From NCBI RefSeq assembly GCF_017498525.1, contig NZ_CP071796.1, positions 1,798,001 through 1,862,000 on the forward strand: a stretch of DNA of 64,000 bases, given 5' to 3'. The notes below the pieces were generated by a model, which was not told the origin of the DNA, did not search any database, and was given only the letters and a program-made list of their open reading frames with translations. This document shows positions 28,741 through 36,175 of this stretch, piece by piece. The stretch's first letter is position 1. Each line of letters opens with the position of its first letter. The position numbers were made by a program, and so were the translations under genes. This DNA comes from Ottowia testudinis. GTDB lineage: Bacteria; Pseudomonadota; Gammaproteobacteria; Burkholderiales; Burkholderiaceae_C.

Positions 28741-29772
28741 GTGGTGCCTTCCGTTTCCCGCCATTTTTCCTCCCGCCGGCGCAGCGCCATCCAGTGGCTT
28801 GGGCTGGCGGCGCTGCCGCTGCCGCTGTTGCCGTCGCGGGCGGCCCAGCCGTCGCGCCGCGGGGCGCCGGTGTTCGTGCTCAACTCGCTCGATGGCGACG
28901 TCAGCGTGATCGATTCGACCAGCTGGACGGAAATCAAGCGCATCCCCACCGGCAAGGAGCCGCATCACCTGTACCTGACGCCAGACGAGAAATCCGTCAT
29001 CGTCGCCAACGCCAGCAGCGATTCGCTCACCTTCATCGACCCGCGCACGGCCGAGGTGCAGCGCACGCTGCAGGGCATCCGCGACCCCTACCACCTGCGC
29101 TTCTCGCCCGACATGAAGTGGTTCGTGACGGCCGCCAACCGCTTGAACCACGTCGACATCTACAGCTGGGACGGCCGCAACCCGATGCTCGCCCAGCGCA
29201 TCCCGACCGGAAAAACGCCGAGCCATCTGTGGATCGACACCAAAAGCACCACCGCCTGGTCGAGCATGCAGGACAGCGACGAGCTGGTGGTGATCGATTT
29301 GGCCACGCAGACGCTCACGCACCGCGTCAAGACCGGCCCGATGCCGGCCGACGTGTTCGTCACGCCCGACGACAAGCACCTGCTGCTGGGCCTGACGGGT
29401 GGCGACGGGGTCGAGGTGTACGACGTGGCGGGCGGCAAGGCGCCCGAACTGGTCAAGAAAATCGCCACCGGCAAGGGCGCGCACGCCTTCCGGGCGACGG
29501 GCGACGGGCGCCACGTGTTCGTCAGCAACCGCGTGGCCAACACCATCAGCAAGATCGACTATGTGGGCTTCAAGACGGTGGACAGCTTTCCCGCGCCCGC
29601 CGGGCCAGACTGCATGGACATCTCGGCCGACGGCTCGCTGATCATGGTGGGCTCCCGTTGGGCCGGCAAACTCACGCTGATCGACGTGGCCAAGCGCCGG
29701 GTGGTGCACCAGGTCAAGGTCGGCAAATCGCCGCACGGCGTGTGGACGCTCGACCACGCGCCGCGGCAGTAG
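28741..29772 (+). CDS. Exported YVTN/YncE-type beta-propeller protein
   Basis: About 343 residues. A twin-arginine-like signal (SRRRSAIQWLGLAALPLPLLP) is followed by six or seven propeller blades of the form DGDVSVIDSTSW...IPTGKEPHHLYLTPDEK. Such proteins bind ligands or partners in the periplasm and have no recognised catalytic residues. The start is GTG 28741 or 28744; upstream residues in the open frame overlap the divergent hydrolase promoter. The polysaccharide deacetylase follows after ten bases, so the two are probably co-transcribed. Confidence 0.83.
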   Translation: MVPSVSRHFSSRRRSAIQWLGLAALPLPLLPSRAAQPSRRGAPVFVLNSLDGDVSVIDSTSWTEIKRIPTGKEPHHLYLTPDEKSVIVANASSDSLTFIDPRTAEVQRTLQGIRDPYHLRFSPDMKWFVTAANRLNHVDIYSWDGRNPMLAQRIPTGKTPSHLWIDTKSTTAWSSMQDSDELVVIDLATQTLTHRVKTGPMPADVFVTPDDKHLLLGLTGGDGVEVYDVAGGKAPELVKKIATGKGAHAFRATGDGRHVFVSNRVANTISKIDYVGFKTVDSFPAPAGPDCMDISADGSLIMVGSRWAGKLTLIDVAKRRVVHQVKVGKSPHGVWTLDHAPRQ

Positions 29773-29782
29773 GGCAGGGCTC

Positions 29783-30592
29783 ATGCGTGTTCTGATTGCT
29801 TGTTTTTTGATAGCTGCCGCCGCTTTCCCAGCAAGCGCCAGCGCCCAAAAAGCCACTGAATCTTGCAAGCCGGTGTATCTGACCTTCGACACCGGCCACA
29901 TGGGCGTGGCGCCGCTGGTGGCCGACGTCTTGAAGCAACGCGGCGTGCGCGCTACCTTCTTCGCCGCGCAAGAGGCGACGAAAGAGGGCGACGGCACGCT
30001 GGGCAGACACTGGGCGCCGTGGTGGAAGGCGCGCGCCGCCGAGGGCCACGAATTCGCCAGCCACACCTGGGACCACGCCTACTGGCAGGCCGACCTGCCG
30101 CCCGCGCAGCCCGGCGGCGAGGCGCGGTTTCGCATTCGCCCCTCGTCGGGCGCACAGTCCGGCAAGACGCTGACCTGGACCGCCGCGCAGTACTGCGCCA
30201 ACCTGCAGCTGGCGGCCGACCGGCTGGTGTCGATCACGCAGCGCAAAGTGCTGCCGCTGTTCCGCGCCGCTGGCGGCAAGACCTCGCCCAAGCTGCTGGC
30301 GGCGGCCGAGGGCTGCGGCTTCAAGCACGTCGGCTGGGCGCCGGCGGGCTTTTTGGGCGACGAATTGCCCAGCAGCCAGTACCCCAACGACGCCTTGCTC
30401 AAGAAAGCGCTGCAAGACATCCGCCCGGGCGACATCCTGATGGCGCACCTGGGGATCTGGTCGCGCCAGGACCCGTGGGCGCCCGCCGTGCTGGCGCCGC
30501 TGGTCGAAGGCTTGCAGGCGCGGGGTTTTTGCTTCAGGACGCTGCGCGAGCACCCCGACTACCAGGGCTGGATCGCAGCCCACGGCGGCTGA
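29783..30592 (+). CDS. Secreted polysaccharide-deacetylase-family protein
   Basis: A 269-residue protein with a Sec signal (MRVLIACFLIAAAAFPASASAQ) and a NodB-like domain. Motif 1 is LTFDTGHMG, where the usual second Asp of TFDDG (a metal ligand) is Thr. Motif 2, SHTWDH, keeps both metal-binding His. It should remove N-acetyl groups from a cell-wall or exported polysaccharide, though the altered motif leaves activity uncertain. Most of the signal peptide lies within a repeat copy (29800-29855). Confidence 0.85.
   Translation: MRVLIACFLIAAAAFPASASAQKATESCKPVYLTFDTGHMGVAPLVADVLKQRGVRATFFAAQEATKEGDGTLGRHWAPWWKARAAEGHEFASHTWDHAYWQADLPPAQPGGEARFRIRPSSGAQSGKTLTWTAAQYCANLQLAADRLVSITQRKVLPLFRAAGGKTSPKLLAAAEGCGFKHVGWAPAGFLGDELPSSQYPNDALLKKALQDIRPGDILMAHLGIWSRQDPWAPAVLAPLVEGLQARGFCFRTLREHPDYQGWIAAHGG
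29800..29855 (+). repeat. Short interspersed palindromic repeat, copy 6 (coding)
   Basis: TTTTTTGATAGCTGCCGCCGCTTT, loop, AGCAAGCGCC then AGCGCCC (given in parts: TTTTTTGATAGCTGC, then AAGCGCC). In the deacetylase frame it encodes the signal-peptide core and cleavage region. Confidence 0.82.
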
Positions 30593-30600
30593 CCATGACG

Positions 30601-30745
30601 CTCCCCCCTGAGCCGCCTTCGGCGTCTTCCCCCCAGCGGGGGGACGCACCCGATGTCCGGGGAGACCCCGGCCATGGGTGCTCGCGCACGGCCTGCTCCG
30701 CAGCCTTCGGGCTCGTTGGGTTTCATGCCGCGCGGGTGATTCGCG
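30601..30745. repeat. CCCCC/GGGGG hairpin-rich repeat region
   Basis: The gap between the deacetylase and sterol-desaturase genes holds clustered hairpins: CCGCCTTCGGCG, CCCCCCAGCGGGGGG and CCGGGGAGACCCCGG. This style of repeat is common in Comamonadaceae intergenic DNA. A related piece seems to sit inside the next gene (31535-31612). Low specificity of G/C runs limits confidence. Confidence 0.6.
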
Positions 30746-30761
30746 CGCTTCGCACGAAGAC

Positions 30762-31793
30762 ATGATCGATACGTTGACCGACGCCTTCGCCACCGCGCAG
30801 CAATGGCTGTTCGAGGCCGCCGTGCAGCCCATCGCCTTCGCCGTGGGCGCCGGCAACCTGCTGGAAGACGGCTTTGCCGCCACCGGCTGGCTGCTGGTCG
30901 GGCTGCTGCAGATCGCGGTGCTGCTGTTGGTGATCGCGCCGCTGGAGCGCCTGTGGCCGGTGGAGCCGCTGCGCGACCGCCACGCCGTGCGCATCGACGT
31001 GCTCTACACGCTGATCCACCGGCTCGGTTTGTTCAAGCTGGCGATGTTCTTCAGCGTCGAGCAGGGGCTCACCAGCGGCATCGGCTGGCTGCGCGCGCAC
31101 GGCCTGCCGACGCTGCAGATCGACCAGCTGTGGCCCGGCGTGACCGACGTGGCGTGGGTCAGCTTCATCATTTACCTGGTCGTGTTCGACTTCATCGGCT
31201 ACGGCGTGCACCGCGCGCAGCACCGCTTTCACTGGTGGTGGCAGCTGCACGCCGTGCACCACAGCCAGCGGCAGATGACGGTATGGAGCGACAACCGCAA
31301 CCATCTGCTCGATTCGGTCATCGTCGACGTGGTCTTCGTCGTGGTGGCCATCCTGATCGGCGTCGGGCCGTCGCAGTTCGTCGCGCTGGTGGCGATCTCG
31401 CAGCTGCTGGAGAGCCTGCACCACGCCAACCTGCGCTGGTCGTGGGGCTGGCTGGGCAACCGGCTGGTCATAGCCCCGAGCTTTCACCGCCGGCACCATG
31501 CCGTGGCGCTGAGTCATGAGCCGATCGAAGCAGATGACCCGGGCGCCCCATCGGGGGGCGGCGAACCACGCGCAGCGGGGAGCGTGGGGGCGCGTTTCGG
31601 TGAAAACTTCGGTATTCTTTTTCCGTGGTGGGACATGCTGTTGGGCAGCGCCGACTGGCGCCCGGGCACCGATCCGACCGGCATCGACGACCAGGTGCTG
31701 CGCGGGCGCGACTACGGGCACGGATTTTGGCGCCAGCAGTGGCTGGGGCTCAAGCGGCTGGCGGGCGCGGATCGGCCGCCCACGGCGCCGTGA
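30762..31793 (+). CDS. Fatty-acid hydroxylase/sterol desaturase-family membrane protein
   Basis: A 343-residue di-iron membrane enzyme. The three His clusters are present: HRAQH, HAVHH and HRRHH, separated as in the superfamily, with several hydrophobic helices before and between them. After HRRHHAVALSHEP an insert of about 25 residues (DDPGAPSGGGEPRAAGS...) precedes the conserved NFGILFPWWDMLLGS. Substrates in bacteria range from fatty acids to carotenoids and sterol-like lipids. ATG 30762 was chosen because upstream codons lie in repeat DNA. Confidence 0.86.
   Translation: MIDTLTDAFATAQQWLFEAAVQPIAFAVGAGNLLEDGFAATGWLLVGLLQIAVLLLVIAPLERLWPVEPLRDRHAVRIDVLYTLIHRLGLFKLAMFFSVEQGLTSGIGWLRAHGLPTLQIDQLWPGVTDVAWVSFIIYLVVFDFIGYGVHRAQHRFHWWWQLHAVHHSQRQMTVWSDNRNHLLDSVIVDVVFVVVAILIGVGPSQFVALVAISQLLESLHHANLRWSWGWLGNRLVIAPSFHRRHHAVALSHEPIEADDPGAPSGGGEPRAAGSVGARFGENFGILFPWWDMLLGSADWRPGTDPTGIDDQVLRGRDYGHGFWRQQWLGLKRLAGADRPPTAP
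31535..31612. repeat. G-rich repeat fragment inside the hydroxylase gene
   Basis: GCGCCCCATCGGGGGGCG and AGCGGGGAGCGTGGGGGCGC lie in the open frame and encode a Gly/Ala/Pro-rich insert after the last His cluster. The sequence style matches the 30601-30745 region, but identity to a repeat family is inferred. Confidence 0.5.
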
Positions 31794-31797
31794 TAAC

Positions 31798-31850
31798 TAT
31801 TCTTTTAATAGCTGCTCGCGCTTGATGGACAAGCGCTGAAGGCCAATTTG
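31798..31850 (+). repeat. Short interspersed palindromic repeat, copy 7
   Basis: The cleanest copy: TTAATAGCTGCTCGCGCTT, loop GATGGAC, AAGCGCTGAAGGCC then AATTTGATC. It fills the gap between the hydroxylase and EI24 genes and can serve as a reference for the consensus. Confidence 0.9.
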
Positions 31851-31891
31851 ATCATGAATTTTTTGCGACACGCGATGCGGCCGTCCACGCC

Positions 31892-32755
31892 ATGCTGAAA
31901 CCCGTGTTCGATGCCTTCGCCCGGGCGCTGGCCCAGGCTTTCTTGCCGCGCGTCATCGGCCTGACGCTGCTGCCGCTGGCGGCGATGACGGCGTTGGCGC
32001 TGCTGCTGGGTTGGCTGTGGTGGGGCGCCGCCGTCGCCTGGATGCAGGCGGCGCTGCAGGGCTGGCCGGTGCTGGGGTGGCTGGGCGCCCGCCTGTCGGT
32101 GCAGGCGCCCGGCGGCCTGGCGGGCTGGCTGGCGCCGCTGTTCGTGGTGATGCTGGCCATGCCGGTGATTGTGCTGGCGACGTTGGCGGTGGTCTCGCTG
32201 TGGCTGACCCCCGTACTCACGCGCTTGGTGGCCGAGCGGCGCTTTCCGCGGCTGCAGCGTCTGCAAGGCGCGTCCCTGGCATCGTCCATCGGCTGGTCGG
32301 CCGGGTCGCTGGCGGTGGCGGTGGCGGCGCTGGCCGTTACGCTGCCGCTGTGGCTGATCCCGCCGCTGGTGCTGATCGTGCCGCCGCTCATCTGGGGCTG
32401 GCTGACCTACCGCGTGATGAGCTTTGACGCCCTGGCCGACCACGCCAGCGCCGACGAGCGCCGCGCCATCCTCAAGGCGCACCGCTGGCCGCTGCTGGCC
32501 ATCGGCGTGCTGTGCGGGTACATGGGTGCGGCTCCGGGCGTGGTGTGGGCGTCGGGCCTGCTGTTCGCGGCGCTGTTCGTGGTGCTGGTGCCGCTGGCCA
32601 TCTGGATCTACACCTTTGTCTTCGTGCTGTCGTCGCTGTGGTTCGCGCACTACTGCCTGGATGCGCTGGCGCGGCTGCGCGGCGATGCCGGCGGGCCGCC
32701 GCCCGATGCCGCCGCGCTGCCGCCCGCCGGCGCTTCCATCACCAAGGTTTCCTGA
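31892..32755 (+). CDS. EI24-domain membrane protein
   Basis: A 287-residue inner-membrane protein with about six hydrophobic segments (VIGLTLLPLAAMTALALLLG, LAPLFVVMLAMPVIVLATLA, LIPPLVLIVPPLIWGW and others). The pattern fits the EI24 family that includes the sulfate permease CysZ, but no cysteine-biosynthesis genes are nearby, so sulfate transport is not implied. Its TGA overlaps the ATG of the downstream CinA-like gene (TGATG), so the two are coupled. Confidence 0.82.
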   Translation: MLKPVFDAFARALAQAFLPRVIGLTLLPLAAMTALALLLGWLWWGAAVAWMQAALQGWPVLGWLGARLSVQAPGGLAGWLAPLFVVMLAMPVIVLATLAVVSLWLTPVLTRLVAERRFPRLQRLQGASLASSIGWSAGSLAVAVAALAVTLPLWLIPPLVLIVPPLIWGWLTYRVMSFDALADHASADERRAILKAHRWPLLAIGVLCGYMGAAPGVVWASGLLFAALFVVLVPLAIWIYTFVFVLSSLWFAHYCLDALARLRGDAGGPPPDAAALPPAGASITKVS

Positions 32756-33591
32756 TGCCAACCTCTGAATCCCCTGTGCCCACCTTCGGTCTCATCGTCA
32801 TCGGCGACGAAATCCTCTCGGGCAAGCGCACCGACAAGCACCTGCCCAAGTTCATCGAACTGCTGGCCGAGCGCGGTCTGGCGCTGGGCTGGGCCGAATA
32901 CGTGGGCGACGATCCGGCGCGCATCACGGCGGTGCTGCGGCGCGCGTTCGCCAGTGGCGACGTGGTGTTCTGCACCGGCGGCATCGGCGCCACGCCCGAC
33001 GACCACACGCGCCAGTGCGCCGCCGCCGCTTTAGGCGTGCCGCTGGTGCTGCACCCCGAGGCCCAGGCGCTGATCGAGGAGCGCATGCAGGACGTGGCGC
33101 GCGAAAAAGGCGTGCCCTACGAACCCGATCGGCCCGACAACCGGCACCGGCTGAACATGGGCATGTTTCCGCAGGGCGCGCGCATCATGCCCAATCCTTA
33201 CAACAAGATTCCGGGCTTTGCGCTGGCCGGTCCTGCGGGAGCAGCTATCTATTTTGCACCGGGTTTTCCGGTCATGGCTTGGCCCATGATGGCGTGGGCG
33301 CTGGACACGGACTGGTCGCAATGCTTCCGCGCGGATGCCTGGCAGGAGCGCTCTGTTGTCATCCACGGCGCCATGGAGGCCACCCTGACCCCGGTGATGG
33401 AGCGCGTCGAAGCGGCGCACCCCGGCGTCAAGGTATTCAGCCTGCCGAGCGTCGATCACCCGCAGCACGGCGCGCACATCGATTTGGGCGTGAAAGGCGC
33501 GCCGGCCGCGGTGGCCGCCGCTTACGCCGACCTGCGCGCCTGGTTGGTGCCTTTCGGGCTGCGCTATGGCCCCGAGTTGGTGCGCCCTTGA
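32755..33591 (+). CDS. CinA-like MoCF-domain protein
   Basis: A 278-residue protein whose N-terminal half is a MoaB/MogA-like domain: LIVIGDEILSGKRTD then FCTGGIGATPDDHT. It lacks the C-terminal nicotinamide-nucleotide deamidase domain of full CinA/PncC and matches the short bacterial 'competence/damage-inducible protein A' forms of this size. Characterised relatives hydrolyse ADP-ribose or process pyridine nucleotides. A fragment of the interspersed repeat (33236-33262) appears to encode AGAAIYFAP. It is coupled to the EI24 gene. Confidence 0.87.
   Translation: MPTSESPVPTFGLIVIGDEILSGKRTDKHLPKFIELLAERGLALGWAEYVGDDPARITAVLRRAFASGDVVFCTGGIGATPDDHTRQCAAAALGVPLVLHPEAQALIEERMQDVAREKGVPYEPDRPDNRHRLNMGMFPQGARIMPNPYNKIPGFALAGPAGAAIYFAPGFPVMAWPMMAWALDTDWSQCFRADAWQERSVVIHGAMEATLTPVMERVEAAHPGVKVFSLPSVDHPQHGAHIDLGVKGAPAAVAAAYADLRAWLVPFGLRYGPELVRP
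33236..33262 (-). repeat. Short interspersed palindromic repeat, fragment (coding)
   Basis: GCGGGAGCAGCTATCTATTTT resembles the GCGAGCAGCTAT end of the repeat (shown as two parts: GCGGGAGCAGCTAT, CTATTTT). It lies in frame inside the CinA-like gene. Only half the repeat is recognisable. Confidence 0.4.
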
Positions 33592-33600
33592 TCCATTGCT

Positions 33601-33625
33601 TTGGTGTGTGCACCAAAAAGGTGCG
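33601..33625. promoter_or_regulatory. NtrC-type enhancer site
   Basis: GCACCAAAAAGGTGC (33610-33624) is a perfect 5-bp dyad with a 5-base spacer, matching the NtrC consensus TGCACC-N5-GGTGCA. It overlaps a second dyad, TTGGTG-TGTG-CACCAA (33601-33616). It lies about 225 bases upstream of the sigma-54 promoter, a normal distance for an enhancer acting by DNA looping. Confidence 0.8.
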
Positions 33626-33640
33626 CTTGTGAGTTGTTGA

Positions 33641-33830
33641 AAGAAAAATCGGACGCGAAGGGCGCGAAGTGTTCGCAAGGGAAGCGAAGAATACAAAGAC
33701 CATGAAATTGGCCTCCAGCGCTTATCCAGAAAGCGCAAGCAGCTATGCTTTGATGAGCAAATTAAGTGATGTCTTTTTTTGCGTCCTTCGCGAATCCCTT
33801 GCGTCCTTCGCGTTCCTTTGCGCGTCTCTT
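33641..33830. repeat. Inverted GCGAAGG/CCTTCGC element with nested palindromic repeat
   Basis: The left arm (33650-33700, ACGCGAAGGGCGCGAAG) and right arm (33774-33830, TTGCGTCCTTCGCG twice) form an imperfect inverted repeat. The loop contains copy 8 of the short palindromic repeat. A smaller relative is at 9187-9290. Confidence 0.78.
33703..33756 (-). repeat. Short interspersed palindromic repeat, copy 8
   Basis: Reverse-orientation copy: AATTGGCCTCCAGCGCTT, loop, AAAGCGCAAGCAGCTATG. It lies between the NtrC-type enhancer and the sigma-54 promoter of glnA. Confidence 0.9.
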
Positions 33831-33849
33831 GGCACAATCGCTCCTTTGC

Positions 33850-33866
33850 TGGCACGGATGCTGCAA
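33850..33866 (+). promoter_or_regulatory. Sigma-54 promoter of glnA
   Basis: TGGCACGGATGCTGCAA has the invariant GG (33851-33852) and GC (33863-33864) exactly 10 bases apart and matches TGGCACG-N4-TTGCA except for one base. Transcription should begin about 12 bases further on, leaving a leader of about 38 bases before the glnA start. Confidence 0.85.
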
Positions 33867-33913
33867 TTCCACCCGCGACCCGCTTCATTTGAAACACCTC
33901 TAGGAGAACCTTG

Positions 33914-35329
33914 ATGGCCAAGTCCGTCGCCGACGTCATGAAACTCGTGAACGAAAACGAGTGCAAGTTCGTCGATTTCCGCTTCACCGACACGCGCGGC
34001 AAGGAGCAGCACGTCACCGTGCCGGTATCGCACTTCGACGAGGACAAGTTCAGCGAAGGACACGCCTTCGACGGCTCGTCCATCGCCGGCTGGAAGGGCA
34101 TCGAGGCGTCCGACATGCTGCTGATGCCCGACCCGGTCACCGCGCACATCGACCCGTTCTACGAAGAGCCGACCCTGGTGCTGACGTGCGACGTGCTGGA
34201 GCCAGGTGACGGCAAGGCCTATGAGCGCGACCCGCGCTCGTTGGCACGCCGCGCCGAGGCGTATCTGAAGGCGTCGGGCATTGGCGACACCGCCTATTTC
34301 GGCCCCGAGCCCGAGTTCTTCGTGTTCGATGGCGTGCGCTGGAGCACCGAGCCGGGCCACAGCTTCTACAAAATCGAAGAGTATGAGGCGCCCTGGAACA
34401 GCGGCGAGAAGCTCGAAGGCGGCAACCGCGGCCACCGCCCGACCACCAAGGGCGGCTACTTTCCCGTGCCGCCGGTCGACAGCACGCACGACATGCGCGC
34501 CGAAATGGTGCTGATCCTCGAAGCGCTGGGCATTCCGGTGGAGGTGTTCCACCACGAAGTGGCGGGCGCCGGCCAGATGGAGATCGGCACCAAGTTCAGC
34601 ACGCTGGTCGAGCGCGCCGACTGGACGCAGCGCATGAAATACGTCATCTGGAACGTGGCCGACAGCTACGGCAAGACGGCCACCTTCATGCCCAAGCCCT
34701 ATCACGGCGACAACGGCAGCGGCATGCACGTGCACCAGTCGATCTGGAAGGGCGGCAAGAACCTGTTCGCCGGCAAGGGTTACGCGGGCTTGAGCGACAC
34801 GGCGCTGCATTACATCGGCGGCATCATCAAGCACGCCCGAGCGCTGAACGCCATCACCAACCCCACCACCAACAGCTACAAGCGCCTGGTGCCGCACTTC
34901 GAGGCGCCGGTCAAGCTGGCCTATTCCAGCCGCAACCGCTCGGCCTCGATCCGCATCCCGCACGTGGCCAGCGACAAGGCGCGCCGCATCGAGGCGCGCT
35001 TTCCCGACCCGATGGCCAACCCCTACCTGTGCTTCTCGGCGCTGCTGATGGCGGGCCTGGACGGCATCGAGAACAAGATCCACCCGGGCGAGGCCGCCAC
35101 CAAGGATCTGTACCACCTGCCGCCCGAAGAAGACAAGCTGGTGCCCACCGTCTGCCACAGCCTCGACCAGGCGCTGGAAGAGCTGGACAAGGACCGCGCC
35201 TTCCTGACCAAGGGCGGCGTGTTCACCGACAGCATGCTCGACGCCTTCATCGAACTGAAGATGGGCGAGGTCAACCGCATCCGGGTGCAGGTCAACCCGG
35301 CCGAGTACGACATGTACTACTCGCTGTGA
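33914..35329 (+). CDS. glnA: Glutamine synthetase, type I (beta subgroup)
   Basis: The 471-residue dodecameric enzyme joins ammonia to glutamate using ATP. Seen are the beta-grasp N-terminus, the DGSSIAGW substrate loop, the [10 protein letters not shown] metal site, [10 protein letters not shown] with catalytic His, and the adenylylation loop [10 protein letters not shown] with the modifiable Tyr, which marks the GlnE-regulated subgroup. ATG 33914 follows AGGAGA; TTG 33911 is a less likely start. Expression should rise under nitrogen limitation through NtrC and sigma-54. A terminator follows. Confidence 0.97.
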   Translation: MAKSVADVMKLVNENECKFVDFRFTDTRGKEQHVTVPVSHFDEDKFSEGHAFDGSSIAGWKGIEASDMLLMPDPVTAHIDPFYEEPTLVLTCDVLEPGDGKAYERDPRSLARRAEAYLKASGIGDTAYFGPEPEFFVFDGVRWSTEPGHSFYKIEEYEAPWNSGEKLEGGNRGHRPTTKGGYFPVPPVDSTHDMRAEMVLILEALGIPVEVFHHEVAGAGQMEIGTKFSTLVERADWTQRMKYVIWNVADSYGKTATFMPKPYHGDNGSGMHVHQSIWKGGKNLFAGKGYAGLSDTALHYIGGIIKHARALNAITNPTTNSYKRLVPHFEAPVKLAYSSRNRSASIRIPHVASDKARRIEARFPDPMANPYLCFSALLMAGLDGIENKIHPGEAATKDLYHLPPEEDKLVPTVCHSLDQALEELDKDRAFLTKGGVFTDSMLDAFIELKMGEVNRIRVQVNPAEYDMYYSL

Positions 35330-35361
35330 TCCGATCGCAACGATTGGCGTGAAATCGGGCA

Positions 35362-35388
35362 AAAAGGGCGGCTTTGGCCGCCTTTTTT
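35362..35388 (+). terminator. Rho-independent terminator of glnA
   Basis: AAGGGCGGC, loop TTT, GGCCGCCTT and a run of T. It begins about 33 bases after the glnA stop and separates glnA from the downstream genes. Confidence 0.93.
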
Positions 35389-35489
35389 CCTGATGCTTCG
35401 GGAACATGCCGTGTTCAAGGCGGTCTATTTGCTCGATACTTGAAACTTTGCTGCACTGCCGCGCCGCGCCGTGGCCCCTGCCGACACCC

Positions 35490-35999
35490 ATGAAACCCTT
35501 GCTGCTGACCTTTCGCCTGCCCATCGCCGCCGCTGTGCTGGGCGCCGTGGCATTGCCTGCGGCGGCCCAGGATCGCATCTACCGCTGCGGCAACGAATAC
35601 ACCAACCAGATCAAGGGACGCTCGGACTGCAAGCTGGTCGAAGGCGGCAACGTGACGGTGGTGCGCGGCACCACGCCGGCCGCCGCGCCCGCCACCCGCA
35701 GCGCCGCCGCCACGCCGCGCAGCGCCTCCGCTGCGTCCAGCGCGCCGCGCATCGACTCGCCCGAGCAGCGCGCGCGCGATGCCGACGCCAAGGCCATCCT
35801 TGAGCAAGAGCTGCGCCGCGCCGAGGCGCGCCAGAACGAGTTGACCAAAGAATTTAACAATGGCGAGCCCGACAAGATCGGCGGCGAGGCCCGCAACCAC
35901 CAGAAATACCTGGACCGCGTGACCGAGATGAAGGCCTCCATGGCGCGCAACCAGAGCGACATCGACGGCCTGAAGCGCGAGCTGTCCCGGCTCAAATGA
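35490..35999 (+). CDS. Exported coiled-coil protein of unknown function (DUF4124-like start)
   Basis: A 169-residue protein with a signal peptide (PIAAAVLGAVALPAAAQ). A short domain with two cysteines, IYRCGNEYTNQIKGRSDC, resembles the start of DUF4124 proteins. An Ala/Ser/Thr-rich linker (about 65-95) and a charged helical C-terminus follow (EQELRRAEARQNELTKEF and on), probably a coiled coil. It sits between glnA and ntrB, an arrangement often kept in Burkholderiales, but a role in nitrogen control is not shown. ATG 35490 was chosen for the signal peptide. Confidence 0.78.
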   Translation: MKPLLLTFRLPIAAAVLGAVALPAAAQDRIYRCGNEYTNQIKGRSDCKLVEGGNVTVVRGTTPAAAPATRSAAATPRSASAASSAPRIDSPEQRARDADAKAILEQELRRAEARQNELTKEFNNGEPDKIGGEARNHQKYLDRVTEMKASMARNQSDIDGLKRELSRLK

Positions 36000-36089
36000 C
36001 GCCGCGTGGGCGGAGTTGCGCGCCGCCCAACCCAGTTTCTTGCGGAAGCCGCATCCTGGGTTCCGCTGAGGCGCCGCCCAGCCTGTAAA

Positions 36090-36143
36090 AACTATAAAAA
36101 ATATAGCTGCTTGCGCTTGATGGGTAAGCGCTGGAGCTGTTTT
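36090..36143 (+). repeat. Short interspersed palindromic repeat, copy 9
   Basis: ATATAGCTGCTTGCGCTT, loop GATGGGT, AAGCGCTGGAGC then a T-run. It ends about 30 bases before the ntrB start. Confidence 0.9.
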
Positions 36144-36175
36144 TCGCTGATGGCCTCTGGCGGCCCCTTTCTCGC

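Larger units (their letters stand above)
33592..33913. other. 322-base glnA control region
   Basis: No gene is seen. From left to right it holds an NtrC-type enhancer (33601-33625), the left arm of a GCGAAGG-type inverted repeat, a copy of the short palindromic repeat, the right arm of the GCGAAGG element, a sigma-54 promoter (33850-33866) and the AGGAGA ribosome site of glnA. Confidence 0.8.

Noticed and set aside
32755-33591. Truncated CinA lacking its C-terminal domain
   Set aside because: Short single-domain forms of this size are common in proteobacteria, so the missing deamidase domain is not evidence of damage.
33830-33854. An upstream TGGCAC followed by TTTGC as the glnA sigma-54 promoter
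   Set aside because: GG and GC there are too far apart; the site at 33850-33866 has the required 10-base interval.
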